Source of the DNA: Cedecea davisae DSM 4568
Lineage (GTDB): Bacteria; Pseudomonadota; Gammaproteobacteria; Enterobacterales; Enterobacteriaceae
Reading direction: 5' to 3'
Assembly (NCBI RefSeq): GCF_000412335.2
Contig: NZ_KE161030.1
Span: 3,639,363 to 3,703,362 of the forward strand
DNA length: 64,000 bases
Shown here piece by piece: positions 1 through 9,802 of the stretch (positions are counted from its first letter, which is position 1; every line of letters begins with the position of its first letter). Under the pieces are notes generated by a model. The model had not been told where the DNA came from. It was given only the letters and a program-made list of their open reading frames with translations, and did not search any database. The translations under genes and the position numbers were made by a program.

Positions 1-1
1 C

Positions 2-3000
2 ATTAAGATTTACGATGGCGGCAACCTGATTGGCACCGTCACCGCCAACGCGCTGGGCGTATGGAGCTTCACGCCGGGCACCGCGTTAGCCCCTGGACAG
101 CATGTGTTCACCGTCACGGCATCCGATGCCGCCGGTAACACCAGCGTCGCGTCTGCCGACTTCACCCTGAACATCGTCAGCGGCGTATCGAATACGCCGG
201 TGCTGACCTCGGTAGTGGATGATGTCGTCGGTGGTGTGGTAGGTCCGTTAACTAATGGCCAGGCGACTAACGATGCGCGTCCGACCCTGAACGGGACGGC
301 GGATGCCAACAGCACCATCAAGATTTACGATGGCGGCAACCTGATTGGCACCGTGACCGCTAACGTACTCGGCGTCTGGGTGTTCACGCCGCCGAGCGCG
401 CTGGCAAACGGCTCGCACACCTTTACCATCACCGCCACTAACGGCGCAGGCGTGGTCAGTAGTCCGACAGCTGGCTTCACCGTGGTCGTGGATACCGTTG
501 CGCCTAACCAGCCAGCGATCACCTCCGTGGTGGATGACATTGGCCCTATCACCGGCCCGGTTGGCAACAATCAGCCGACGGATGACACTCGCCCTACCCT
601 GAACGGCACCGCGGAAGCCAACGCCACAATCAATATCTTTGATAACGGCGTACTTCTTGGCACCACGACGGCAAACGGCAGCGGCGTCTGGACATTTACG
701 CCAACGCTGCCGCTGCTCCAGGGCAACCATTCATTCACCGTGACGGCTACGGATGCAGCAGGTAACGTCAGCGTAACGTCGGTGCCTGCCGGTATTGTCG
801 TCGATACCGTGCCGCCGCTGGCCCCAACCGGCCTGACGGTGAATGCTACGGGCACAGTAGTAACCGGCCTTGCCGAAGCCAACAGCACCGTAACCATTAC
901 CTCAGCAACGGGAACGGTACTGGGTACGGCGAAAGCGGACGGTAGCGGTAACTTCAGCATCTCCCTTTCTCCTGCGCAGACCAGCGGCCAGTCTCTGCTT
1001 GCCTTTGCTCAGGATGCTGCGGGTAATACAGGGGTTTCCGCAGGCTTCACCGCGCCGTTCACCGGCGTACCGGGGCTGCCGGTTATCACCAGCATCGTTG
1101 ACGATGTTCTGCCGAAAACCGGCATCGTGGGTAACGGCCAGAGCACCAACGATACCCGTCCGACGATTAACGGCACCGCCGAAGCCAACGCCACCGTTAA
1201 GATTTACGACAACGGTGCGTTGCTGGGCACGGTAACCGCGAATGCGAGCGGCGTCTGGACGTTTACCCCAACCGGTGCGCTGGGTGATGGCGTCCATGCC
1301 TTTACCGCTACGGCAACCAACGCCAACGGTACGGGCGCTGCGTCTCTGGCAACCTCGGTAATTGTCGATACCATTCCGCCGCTGATCCCAACCGGGGTTA
1401 TCAGCGCCGATGGTTCAACGATCACCGGCGTAGCGGAAGCGAACAGCACCGTGACCATTACGCTGCCGGGCGGGATAACCGTCACCGGTACGGCAAACGC
1501 TTCTGGCGCATTCAGCATTACGCTGCCGACTCGCCAGATTGAAGGCCAGTCTCTGTCGATATCTGCCGCCGATGCCGCCGGGAACGTCTCGCCGTCGCTG
1601 TCGATCACCGCGCCTGTCCTGCCTCTGGCAGCAAGCAGCAACGTGGTCGATCTGGCGCTGACCAGTAACGCAGAAATCACCACCGCGCACGACAGTGGCT
1701 ACGGTAGCCTGCTGATTGGTGCGCTTGGCAACGTGGCTTCGGTTCTCGGCAGCAATACCGCGCAGGTTGGCTTTACCATCGGCAACGGCGCTACCGGGCA
1801 TATCACCATTAACGCCGCCGCGACCGGCGTAGTGCTTTCACTGCTCAATACGCTGGAAATTGCTATCCAGAAATATGATGCAGCCACCAACTCATGGACT
1901 ACGATTGTTGACTCGTCTTTACCGCAGTTCCTTAATCTGCTGACGCTGGGTGCCACTGGCGTGACCCTGAACCTCGACGGGCTGGGCGAAGGGCAATACC
2001 GCGTACTGGGTTATAACACCAGCCTGCTGGCCACCGGCGCGACGACTAACCTTGCTGTGACCGTCGAGCAAACCAGCGCTGGCGTCGTCAGCGGCACCAC
2101 TACCTCGGACGGTAACGTAATTACCGACGCAGGCCCTGGCGGTGCGGTGGATAACGCCCCTACCGGCACCGTGGTAACGGCTATCACTGATGCTAACGGC
2201 GTGAGCCATACCGTTGGCGCAGGCGGGCTGGATATTCAGGGCAAATACGGCACCCTGCATATCAACCAGGACGGCAGCTATACCTACACCTTAACCAATA
2301 CGTCGGCCACGGTACTGGGCCGCACGGAGAACTTCACCTACACCATTACCCATAACGGCGTCAGCGACTCTGCACAGCTGATTGTTTCCCTGGGTAACGG
2401 CGCGCCGGCCAGCACGGTCACCGCAACGGATAACATCGCTTCTCTGACTTACGGCACCGATGTTGCTGCCGTTGACCACGGCGCATCGCAGCAGACCGGC
2501 CTGTCCGTGCTGAGCGTGGGCCTGGGTAACGTGGTCAACCTCAACCTGCTTGCCAATATGAGCAACCCGATTCTGTTTGATGTTGCAGACGGGTCGACTC
2601 GTACCATGACGCTGCAGGCGAACGTTGGCGGGGTTGCGCTGCTTTCCACCTTTGACCTGTATATCTACAAGTTCAACGTGGCCACCCAGCAGTATGAACA
2701 GTTCCAGGTGCAGAAAACCTGGCTGACGGCTCCGCTGTTGGGTGGCTCATCAGGCCAGCTGACCGTGACTCTGGGCGGCGGGGATTACCTGTTCCTGCTG
2801 ATGAACGCCAGCGGCGTATCGGTGCTGACCAGCTACACGCTGAACATTCTCCAGGATCACACCTACGCGGTAGACAGCCTGGCGGCGTCGACCACCGGCA
2901 ACGTGATGCAGGATGATATCGCCCCGGCAGGAAGCCTGCTGACGGCGGTGAACGGCGTGGCAATTTCGGCGACCGGCACCACCACCATCAACGGCAAGTT

Positions 3001-4300
3001 CGGTACGCTGACTATTGATGCGCACGGCAACTACACCTATACGCTGAAAAGCGGCGTGGGTGCAGACGGTATCAATACGCCAGACAGCTTCGTTTATACC
3101 GTTACCGCGCCAAATGGCGATACCGGGACCGCGTCGCTGAACATCACCGCAACGCCGCACACCGTGGATGCAGTGAACGATATCAGCTCGATTATGGCTA
3201 TTGCGTCAACGCAGAACACTGCGGCTTACGCGAGTGCCAACGTCGGTTCAGCGACCTGGACCACTGCGCTGTTGGCATCCAGCCACGGCAACGGCAGCGG
3301 TACGTTCACCATTGCGGACAACACCACGCTGGGCGGAGCCGCCCTGGTGTTCAAAGTGGCTTCCGGTTTGGCGTTGGGTGGGTTGTCTGTAACCTGGACG
3401 CTGAGCGACGGTCAGGGCCATACCTACACCGGTACCTTTAGCGGCAGCGCGCTGTTGGGCGGCACGGCCATTGTTCCGGTTACGGACCTGCATTCGGGTA
3501 CCTGGACGTTGAGCTATGTTGGCAACATGGGGCCGCTAAGCGTAGGGAACATCACCATTACCCCAACGGTCACCGGGACTTCGCACCTGCTGGACAGCTT
3601 CACGGCGCAGAGCACCGTCGTACACGGCAATCTGTACGACGGTAGCGACTCTGCCGGTGCGTCAGACCAGCTTGGCAGCGTCCACACCCTGTTGACGATC
3701 AACGGCACGAACGGCAGCACGGCCACCTTGAACCCGCTAACCAACAGCAACGCGGTAGCGACGATTCAGGGGCAGTACGGCACGCTGACCATAGATATCG
3801 GCGGGAACTATACCTACACCCTGAAGGCGGGTGTAGCGCCGGGATCGATCGTCAATAAGGAGACTTTCACCTACACCCTGAACGATCAGAACGGGCATTC
3901 AGACAGCGCTACGCTGACCATCAACATGAACCCGCAGTTCGTCAGCACCGCCTACGGAGACATCATCAACGGTTCGTCGGCCTACGCCGATACGCTGGTC
4001 TACCACGTCCTTGCAGGCGGCGCGAACGACGGTACGGGCGGCAATGGTGCGGACGTCTGGAAGAACTTCTCGCTCGCCCAGGGCGACCAGATCAACGTCC
4101 ACGACCTGCTGGTTGGCTGGAACGGACAGACATCAACGCTGGGCAATTACCTGAACGTCGCTACCGTCGGCAATAACACGGTCATCTCTATCGACCGCGA
4201 CGGCAACGCCGGAACGTTCCACTCCACCACTCTTGTCACTTTGGAGAACGTGCACACCACACTCGACGAGCTTATCCAGAACAACCATATAGTTGCCTGA
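2..4300 (+). CDS. bapA: Giant Ig-repeat type I-secreted adhesin, BapA-like (3' part)
   Basis: The reading frame is open from base 2, so the start lies left of the window; 1432 C-terminal residues are visible. The first ~1.6 kb encodes bacterial Ig-like repeats of roughly 100 residues with recurring 'RPTLNGTAEANATI' and 'NGVWTFTP' motifs. Next come BapA-type spacer domains and three VCBS-like modules ('YGTLTID..GNYTYTL', near 2240, 3000 and 3775). The last ~110 residues ('GADVWKNFSLAQGDQINVHDLL', then 'TVISIDRDG') match the type I secretion C-terminal target domain of the VCA0849 class. The protein would be a surface adhesin for biofilm or cell contact. Downstream bapBCD and ssrA match the Salmonella bapABCD arrangement. 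The family is certain; the bapA name rests on domain style and context. Confidence 0.9.
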   Translation: MKIYDGGNLIGTVTANALGVWSFTPGTALAPGQHVFTVTASDAAGNTSVASADFTLNIVSGVSNTPVLTSVVDDVVGGVVGPLTNGQATNDARPTLNGTADANSTIKIYDGGNLIGTVTANVLGVWVFTPPSALANGSHTFTITATNGAGVVSSPTAGFTVVVDTVAPNQPAITSVVDDIGPITGPVGNNQPTDDTRPTLNGTAEANATINIFDNGVLLGTTTANGSGVWTFTPTLPLLQGNHSFTVTATDAAGNVSVTSVPAGIVVDTVPPLAPTGLTVNATGTVVTGLAEANSTVTITSATGTVLGTAKADGSGNFSISLSPAQTSGQSLLAFAQDAAGNTGVSAGFTAPFTGVPGLPVITSIVDDVLPKTGIVGNGQSTNDTRPTINGTAEANATVKIYDNGALLGTVTANASGVWTFTPTGALGDGVHAFTATATNANGTGAASLATSVIVDTIPPLIPTGVISADGSTITGVAEANSTVTITLPGGITVTGTANASGAFSITLPTRQIEGQSLSISAADAAGNVSPSLSITAPVLPLAASSNVVDLALTSNAEITTAHDSGYGSLLIGALGNVASVLGSNTAQVGFTIGNGATGHITINAAATGVVLSLLNTLEIAIQKYDAATNSWTTIVDSSLPQFLNLLTLGATGVTLNLDGLGEGQYRVLGYNTSLLATGATTNLAVTVEQTSAGVVSGTTTSDGNVITDAGPGGAVDNAPTGTVVTAITDANGVSHTVGAGGLDIQGKYGTLHINQDGSYTYTLTNTSATVLGRTENFTYTITHNGVSDSAQLIVSLGNGAPASTVTATDNIASLTYGTDVAAVDHGASQQTGLSVLSVGLGNVVNLNLLANMSNPILFDVADGSTRTMTLQANVGGVALLSTFDLYIYKFNVATQQYEQFQVQKTWLTAPLLGGSSGQLTVTLGGGDYLFLLMNASGVSVLTSYTLNILQDHTYAVDSLAASTTGNVMQDDIAPAGSLLTAVNGVAISATGTTTINGKFGTLTIDAHGNYTYTLKSGVGADGINTPDSFVYTVTAPNGDTGTASLNITATPHTVDAVNDISSIMAIASTQNTAAYASANVGSATWTTALLASSHGNGSGTFTIADNTTLGGAALVFKVASGLALGGLSVTWTLSDGQGHTYTGTFSGSALLGGTAIVPVTDLHSGTWTLSYVGNMGPLSVGNITITPTVTGTSHLLDSFTAQSTVVHGNLYDGSDSAGASDQLGSVHTLLTINGTNGSTATLNPLTNSNAVATIQGQYGTLTIDIGGNYTYTLKAGVAPGSIVNKETFTYTLNDQNGHSDSATLTINMNPQFVSTAYGDIINGSSAYADTLVYHVLAGGANDGTGGNGADVWKNFSLAQGDQINVHDLLVGWNGQTSTLGNYLNVATVGNNTVISIDRDGNAGTFHSTTLVTLENVHTTLDELIQNNHIVA

Positions 4301-4317
4301 TAGTACAAGCGGAACAG

Positions 4318-4341
4318 CCCCGGGCGCGCAGACGCCCGGGG
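4318..4341. terminator. GC-rich hairpin between bapA and bapB
   Basis: A perfect 9-bp inverted repeat (CCCCGGGCG / CGCCCGGGG) with a 6-nt loop starts 17 bp after the bapA stop. No T tract follows, so it is not a classical intrinsic terminator. It could act as a partial terminator or as an mRNA-stabilising structure that sets the ratio of adhesin to secretion machinery. Confidence 0.45.
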
Positions 4342-4381
4342 AATAAGACAGAAACGCAGTGCCATTTATTAGGGAAAAAAC

Positions 4382-5788
4382 ATGGGAAAAATACAGCCTG
4401 TTGCGTTATGGCTGGCTTGTGGTCTGTTTTCACTCCAGGCCTGGGCCGACGATACACCTGCTTCTATTACGACTCAGGGCCTCGCTCAGCAACAAGAGCT
4501 GCCCTCACTCGATGGCTCAACCGCCCTCCCGCTGAATGCCCCTGCGCCCGGAACTTTAACGCTTAACGATGCGGTCAACCGCTCCGTCACCTGGCACCCC
4601 AGCATTCGTGAAGCAATAGGCAAACTTTACGGCCAGTCCGAACAAATTAACGTCGCGAAATCCAAATACTACCCGCAGATCAGCGCCGGAATGAATAACG
4701 GCTACACCAACACCTACAGCAACAGCGGATACAGCCCATCGCTGGTGCTTTCACTGTCCCAGATGCTGTATGACTTTGGCAAAGTGGCAAGCCAGGTACG
4801 CGCCGAAACCGCCGGGGAAGCTCAGGCTCAGGCCAACGTGCTGGTGAGTATCGATACCGTCGGGCACGACACCGCCGTGGCGATGGTGCAGGTGCAACTC
4901 TGGCAGCAGATGGTCGACATAGCCAAAGAGCAGCTGGATGCGCTCTCGGCGATTGGCCGCCTGACCCAGCAGCGCAACGATGAAGGAGCAACCTCGATGT
5001 CCGACGTGGTGCAGACCGATGCGCGTATCGAGTCCGCCCGTTCGCAGCTGATTCAGTACCAGTCCAACCTCGACAGCACTCAAGCAACGCTGATGAGCCA
5101 GCTCGGCTGGACCAGCCTCAACAAGATCAGCCCCGACTTCCCGAAAAAGCTGAACAACAGCTGCGATGTAGCGAAGCCTGATGACCGCCTGGTGCCTGCC
5201 GTTCTCGCGGCCTGGGCCCAGTCAAATGTCGCCCAGGCAAACCTTGACTACGCCAATTCGCAGATGACGCCAACCATCTCGCTGGAACCCTCCGTTCAGC
5301 ACTATCTGAACAAGAACTACTCCGGCAGCGAAGTTCTGGATCGCACGCAATACTCGGCGTATATCCGCGTTGAAATGCCGATTTACCAGGGCGGCGGCCT
5401 GACCGCAAGACGCAACGCCGCAAGCCACGCGCTTGAGGCGGCGCAATCCGGCGTAGACAGAGTTCGCCTCGACGTGCGCCAAAAACTGATGGAGTCCCGC
5501 AGCCAGGCACTTAGCCTGGTCACCGCGCTCCAGGTCTTGCAGCGCCAGGAGCAGCTAAGCGCCCGTACCCGCGAGTTGTATCAGCAGCAGTATCTCGACC
5601 TGGGCTCGCGTCCGCTGCTGGATGTGCTCAACGCCGAGCAGGAAGTCTACCAGGCGCGCTTCGCCCAGCAACAAACGCTGAGCCAGCTCCATCAATTGCA
5701 GCTTAACTGCCTGTACAACACCGGCAGAATGCGTAACGCATTTGGTCTGGAACACCGCAACATCCAGTCACTGGAGATCCAGCCATGA
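4382..5788 (+). CDS. bapB: TolC-family outer-membrane channel of the type I secretion system
   Basis: The protein has 468 residues, normal for TolC/LapE-type channels. A signal peptide (hydrophobic 'LWLACGLFSLQAWA', probable cleavage before 'DDTP') is followed by two outer-membrane efflux protein repeats rich in long amphipathic helices. The motif 'LSLSQMLYDFGKV' is typical of the family. It should form the trimeric outer-membrane exit duct that docks to the adaptor BapD and releases BapA. The start has 'AGGGAAAAAAC' just upstream. It lies 81 bp after bapA and overlaps bapC by 4 bp (ATGA), so translation of the two is probably coupled. The symbol follows the Salmonella bapABCD operon; the family call is firm. 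Confidence 0.88.
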   Translation: MGKIQPVALWLACGLFSLQAWADDTPASITTQGLAQQQELPSLDGSTALPLNAPAPGTLTLNDAVNRSVTWHPSIREAIGKLYGQSEQINVAKSKYYPQISAGMNNGYTNTYSNSGYSPSLVLSLSQMLYDFGKVASQVRAETAGEAQAQANVLVSIDTVGHDTAVAMVQVQLWQQMVDIAKEQLDALSAIGRLTQQRNDEGATSMSDVVQTDARIESARSQLIQYQSNLDSTQATLMSQLGWTSLNKISPDFPKKLNNSCDVAKPDDRLVPAVLAAWAQSNVAQANLDYANSQMTPTISLEPSVQHYLNKNYSGSEVLDRTQYSAYIRVEMPIYQGGGLTARRNAASHALEAAQSGVDRVRLDVRQKLMESRSQALSLVTALQVLQRQEQLSARTRELYQQQYLDLGSRPLLDVLNAEQEVYQARFAQQQTLSQLHQLQLNCLYNTGRMRNAFGLEHRNIQSLEIQP

Positions 5789-7992
5789 GCCAGACAGCCC
5801 CTCCCGCCGGGGAGTTTTTAAGCGAACAGGCACTAACCCAATGGGCTCATGCCATCAGCCACGTTGCCGGGCATTACCGGGTGGTTTGCTCGCCCGGCAC
5901 CATTCAGGCCAACGCCCCGTGGTTTAAAGATAAGACAATGGTTCCAGCCCTGACGCAGCTTTCACGCCAGGCCGGTCTATCCTTCCACCTGCTCGGCAAC
6001 ACCGAAAAGGCGATTGCCCAGTGGCGGCTGCCGGTAGTAGTGAACTTAGCCAGCGGCCAGATCGCGGTGATCGAACAGTTTGACGGTGTAGATACGGTGG
6101 ATATCTGCTACTTCGACGACGAACGCCACACCAACCGACAGTCGCTTAGCAAACTGCTGCCTGAAATCCGTTTTGTTGCCGCCCTACGCCCGCTCTCGGC
6201 CCTGAAAGACAGCCGGGTTGACGCCTACATCTCACGCTTCAGCCCCGACTGGATGAAAGAGCTTATTATGCTCGACGTTCGCCCCTACGGCCCGGTGATG
6301 CTCGCAGCCTTCTGGGTGAACGTACTTTCACTGGCGGGCATTTTGTTCTCGATGCAGGTTTACGATCGGGTCATTCCCGCCCAGTCGTTCCCGACGCTTT
6401 ATGTGCTGGCAACCGGCGTGCTGATCGCCGTAGTGTTCGGCTTTATCCTCAAAGTCACTCGCAGCAATATTATGGACGTGTTGGGCAAGCGAGCCGATAT
6501 GCGCATTTCCGATCGCGTATTCAGCCACGCCCTGCGGCTACGCAACAGCGCGGTTCCCCGCTCCACCGGCAGCTTTATTTCACAGCTGCGAGAGCTGGAG
6601 CAGATCCGCGAGATGATCACCTCCTCGACCATCTCCACCATTGTCGATCTGCCTTTCTTTCTGCTGTTTGTGGTCGTGCTGGCGATCATCGCCCCGCAGC
6701 TGGCGTGGATAGCCCCGGTAGCGGCGGTCCTGATGGTGCTCCCCGGTCTGCTGCTACAGAAAAAGCTGGCAACGCTCGCCAACCAGGCAGCCCATGAATC
6801 CACCCTGCGTAATGCGGTACTGGTGGAAAGCGTGCAGGGGCTGGAGGACATCAAGCTGATGCAAGCGGAAAATCGCTTCCTGCAACAATGGAACAGCTAT
6901 ATCCGCATTACTGCCGAGTCTGGCCTGAAAACCCGCGAACTGACCCAGGGCTTAATCAGCTGGGGCATGACTATCCAAAGTCTGGTGTTTGTGGTGGTGA
7001 TTTTGTTCGGCGCGCCGCTGGTTATTGAGGGCGAAATGACCACAGGTGCTATGGTCGCCGCTTCGATGCTGGCCTCAAGGATGATTGCCCCGATGGCAAA
7101 CCTCTGCGGTGTGCTCGCACGCTGGCAGCAGGTCAAAGCCGCCAAGCAGGGGCTGGACAGCATTATGCAACTGCCGGTGGAAACCCAGCGTGATGAAAAC
7201 CTCATCCACAAGGATATTTTCCACGGTCACTATCTGTTTGAAAGTGCCCAATTCAAATACCACAGCGAAGATCCGCGCATTCCGCTACGCATTGCCCGCC
7301 TGGAGATCCAGCGCGGCGAGCGCATTGCCGTGCTCGGGCGCAACGGCGCGGGCAAATCTACTCTGCTCCAGGCGCTAGCCGGAGGCGTAGATCTGGCAAG
7401 CGGCGAAGCCCGGCTCGACGATCTCGCTATGTCGCAAATCGACATGGCGGATCTGCGCCGCAATATTGGGTTCCTGAGCCAGAATGCCAGATTGTTCTAC
7501 GGCACGCTGCGGGAAAACCTCACCCTCGGCGCACCACACGCCAGCGACGACGCTATCTTCGAAGTGCTGGAAGTCAGCGGCGCAAGCAACTTCGTGAAGC
7601 ATCTGCCGAAGGGATTGGATCATCCAATAATGGAAGGCGGCAGCGGACTTTCCGGAGGGCAACGGCAGTCAGTCCTGCTGGCTCGCATGCTGCTGAGATC
7701 GCCCAACATCGTGCTGCTCGACGAGCCTACCGCCTCGCTGGACGATCATACTGAAAGAGAGTTTATTCAGCGCCTGAACCAGTGGCTCGGCCACCGCACG
7801 CTGGTTGTTGCCACCCACCGCGTGCCGGTGCTTGAACTGGTGGAGCGAGTGCTGGTGCTAAAAGATGGCCAGCTCGTGATGGATGCGCCGAAGGCTCAGG
7901 CACTCGGTACAGCAAGACCGGTTCCGACTACGTCACCGGCCGCCGCCCAGACACCACCGCGGGAGTGGAACAATGAAAACCAGTCAGCATGA
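5785..7992 (+). CDS. bapC: Type I secretion ABC transporter/permease, LapB/BapC-like
   Basis: This 735-residue half-transporter has an N-terminal C39-peptidase-like domain (about 1-150), a membrane domain of about six helices (about 160-450) and a nucleotide-binding domain. The latter shows Walker A 'GRNGAGKST' (518-526), the signature 'LSGGQRQ' (622-628) and Walker B ending in D646-E647. I see no clear catalytic cysteine motif in the N-terminal domain, as expected for exporters of large RTX adhesins that are not cleaved at the leader. It would use ATP to push unfolded BapA through the BapD/BapB conduit. The start overlaps the bapB stop by 4 bp; the 3' end overlaps bapD by 20 bp. Confidence 0.9.
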   Translation: MSQTAPPAGEFLSEQALTQWAHAISHVAGHYRVVCSPGTIQANAPWFKDKTMVPALTQLSRQAGLSFHLLGNTEKAIAQWRLPVVVNLASGQIAVIEQFDGVDTVDICYFDDERHTNRQSLSKLLPEIRFVAALRPLSALKDSRVDAYISRFSPDWMKELIMLDVRPYGPVMLAAFWVNVLSLAGILFSMQVYDRVIPAQSFPTLYVLATGVLIAVVFGFILKVTRSNIMDVLGKRADMRISDRVFSHALRLRNSAVPRSTGSFISQLRELEQIREMITSSTISTIVDLPFFLLFVVVLAIIAPQLAWIAPVAAVLMVLPGLLLQKKLATLANQAAHESTLRNAVLVESVQGLEDIKLMQAENRFLQQWNSYIRITAESGLKTRELTQGLISWGMTIQSLVFVVVILFGAPLVIEGEMTTGAMVAASMLASRMIAPMANLCGVLARWQQVKAAKQGLDSIMQLPVETQRDENLIHKDIFHGHYLFESAQFKYHSEDPRIPLRIARLEIQRGERIAVLGRNGAGKSTLLQALAGGVDLASGEARLDDLAMSQIDMADLRRNIGFLSQNARLFYGTLRENLTLGAPHASDDAIFEVLEVSGASNFVKHLPKGLDHPIMEGGSGLSGGQRQSVLLARMLLRSPNIVLLDEPTASLDDHTEREFIQRLNQWLGHRTLVVATHRVPVLELVERVLVLKDGQLVMDAPKAQALGTARPVPTTSPAAAQTPPREWNNENQSA

Positions 7993-9163
7993 CGTCACCA
8001 TGGATGACCCGGACATCCAGCGCGAAAGCGAATTCTCCGGAGCAAGCCGCATCATCCTGCTCATCACGCTGCTGTTTATTCTGTTTGGCGTCTGGGCGTG
8101 GTTCGGCACCCTGGATGAAGTCTCGACAGGCACCGGGAAAGTCGTGCCCAGCTCCCGCGAGCAGATCCTCCAGTCACTGGACGGCGGGATCGTCACCGAA
8201 CTGTTGGTGCATGAAGGAGACAAAGTGCAGGCCGGACAGATAGTCGCTCGTCTTGATCCTACAAGATCAGAGTCCAACGTGGGCGAGAGTGCGGCCCGCT
8301 ACCGTGCCTCTCTGGCCTCAAGCGCCAGGCTCTATGCAGAGGTTAACGATGCGACACTTAAGTTTCCCGACTCGCTAAAAGCATGGCCGGATCTCATCGC
8401 TTCCGAAACCCGTTTGTTTAAAACCCGGCGGGCGCAGCTAAACGACTCAGAGGCCGAACTGCGGGATGCGTTGGTATCGGTCAACAAAGAGCTGGATATC
8501 ACCCAACGGCTGGTAAAAAGCGGCGCAGCGAGCCACGTAGAAGTGCTGCGCCTACAGCGGCAGAAAAGCGACCTGGGCTTAAGGATCACCGACCTGCGCT
8601 CACAGTATTACGTTCAGGCGCGCGAGGCGCTGTCTAAAGCCAATGCCGAAGTAGATATGCTGGCCTCTATCATTAAGGGCCGCGAAGACTCGGTAACCCG
8701 CATGACGGTGCGCTCACCGGTACGCGGCATCGTGAAAAATATCCAGGTCACCACCATCGGCGGCGTTATTCCACCGAACGGTGAGATGATGGAAATTGTG
8801 CCGGTGGACGACCACCTTTTGATCGAGGCGCGGCTTTCACCTCGCGACATCGCCTTTATTCACCCAGGCCAGCGCGCGCTGGTGAAAATCACAGCCTACG
8901 ATTACGCCATTTACGGCGGTCTTGAAGGCGTGGTGGAGACCATCTCCCCGGACACGATTCAGGACAAAGTGAAGCCAGAAATTGTTTACTACCGGGTGTT
9001 TATCCGCACCAACCAGGATTATCTGGTGAACAAAATTGGCCGCCACTTCTCCATTTCTCCGGGCATGGTGGCGACCGTGGATATTAAAACCGGGCAGAAA
9101 ACTATCATTGAGTACCTGATTAAGCCGTTCAATCGTGCCCGGGAGGCGCTGCGCGAGCGTTAA
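7973..9163 (+). CDS. bapD: HlyD-family periplasmic adaptor of the type I secretion system
   Basis: The protein has 396 residues from the ATG at 7973, which has 'GGGAGTGGA' upstream. A longer frame upstream lies wholly inside bapC and is not needed. A short cytoplasmic tail precedes one transmembrane helix ('IILLITLLFILFGVWAW', about 26-42). A lipoyl/barrel-sandwich half-motif follows ('QSLDGGIVTELLVHEGDKV'), then a coiled-coil hairpin (about 110-240) and the C-terminal beta domain ('GQRALVKITAYDYAIYGGL'). It bridges the inner-membrane ABC transporter and the outer-membrane channel. This is the last gene of the secretion operon and ends 118 bp before ssrA. Confidence 0.9.
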   Translation: MKTSQHDVTMDDPDIQRESEFSGASRIILLITLLFILFGVWAWFGTLDEVSTGTGKVVPSSREQILQSLDGGIVTELLVHEGDKVQAGQIVARLDPTRSESNVGESAARYRASLASSARLYAEVNDATLKFPDSLKAWPDLIASETRLFKTRRAQLNDSEAELRDALVSVNKELDITQRLVKSGAASHVEVLRLQRQKSDLGLRITDLRSQYYVQAREALSKANAEVDMLASIIKGREDSVTRMTVRSPVRGIVKNIQVTTIGGVIPPNGEMMEIVPVDDHLLIEARLSPRDIAFIHPGQRALVKITAYDYAIYGGLEGVVETISPDTIQDKVKPEIVYYRVFIRTNQDYLVNKIGRHFSISPGMVATVDIKTGQKTIIEYLIKPFNRAREALRER

Positions 9164-9174
9164 TTAACCGCCTA

Positions 9175-9220
9175 TCCCGCTGTCGCTTAAGACTTTTTGT
9201 ACAACTTGCGTACAGCGGGA
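9175..9220. repeat. Inverted repeat between bapD and ssrA
   Basis: TCCCGCTGT at 9175-9183 is repeated as its exact reverse complement ACAGCGGGA at 9212-9220, with 28 nt between. The spacer contains a CTTTTT run and a nested GTAC...GTAC. It may form the end of the bapABCD transcript, but the T run sits inside the loop rather than after the stem, so a terminator role is uncertain. Confidence 0.4.
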
Positions 9221-9260
9221 ATTCTCTGTGTACGGCTGGTCAGCGCGGTGATAAATCTGT

Positions 9261-9266
9261 TATACT
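9261..9266 (+). promoter_or_regulatory. Probable -10 element of the ssrA promoter
   Basis: TATACT lies 15 bp before the mature tmRNA 5' end, a good sigma-70 -10 hexamer. The -35 position expected with a 17-bp spacer (9238-9243) is poor, as in many stable-RNA promoters that depend on upstream elements. Confidence 0.5.
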
Positions 9267-9281
9267 CCGTTTCAACACATT

Positions 9282-9645
9282 GGGGCTGATTCTGGATTCG
9301 ACGGGATTTGCGAAACCCAAGGTGCATGCCGAGGGGCGGTTGGCCTCGTAAAAAGCCGCAAAAAAATAGTCGCAAACGACGAAAACTACGCTTTAGCAGC
9401 TTAATAACCTGCTAAGAGCCCTCTCTCCCTAGCTTCCGCTCTTAAGACGGGGATCAAAGAGAGGTCAAACCCAAAAGAGATCGTGTGGATGCCTTGCCTG
9501 GGGTTGAAGCATTAAAACTAATCAGGATAGTCTGGTAATGGCGTGTCTGTCCGCAGTTGCCCGGCGAATGTAAAGACTGACTAAGCATGTAGTACCGAGG
9601 ATGTAGAAATTTCGGACGGGGGTTCAAATCCCCCCAGCTCCACCA
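9282..9645 (+). ncRNA. ssrA: tmRNA (ssrA)
   Basis: This 364-nt RNA is almost identical to E. coli tmRNA. It begins GGGGCTGATTCTGGATTCGA and ends with a tRNA-like domain carrying a TTCAAAT T-loop and an encoded CCA. The tag reading frame (9372-9401) encodes ANDENYALAA followed by TAA TAA. With SmpB (outside the window) it rescues stalled ribosomes and marks the products for proteolysis. The 3' end of ssrA is a common integration site for islands and prophages in enterobacteria. Here the type III secretion island begins just downstream, with no adjacent integrase. Confidence 0.99.
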
Positions 9646-9688
9646 AAATTCTTTGTTGATGGTCACCAGAGCCTAATATGAAGTCCTG

Positions 9689-9723
9689 AAAGCCCGCATG
9701 ACGCAAGTTGTGCGGGCTTTTTT
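9689..9723 (+). terminator. Rho-independent terminator of ssrA
   Basis: The 10-bp stem AAAGCCCGCA / TGCGGGCTTT (9689-9698 and 9711-9720) is followed by further T residues, giving a run of six T from 9718. It lies 44 bp after the mature 3' end. Confidence 0.9.
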
Positions 9724-9802
9724 GTGTCCACATTTTGACTGGTTCTCGAGTAAGGATTCTTGCAGGTGCCGTTAACTGCGCAGGGAAAGAGCTAAGCGCA
9801 GC

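Noticed and set aside
248-3160. Minus-strand open frames across the bapA repeats
   Set aside because: They arise from the periodic GC-rich repeat coding and repeat with the Ig units; bapA itself is clearly coding in its frame.
9646-9800. Integrase or phage remnant next to ssrA
   Set aside because: Only the ssrA terminator and a short spacer are present before the hilA-like gene; no integrase motif is visible on either strand.
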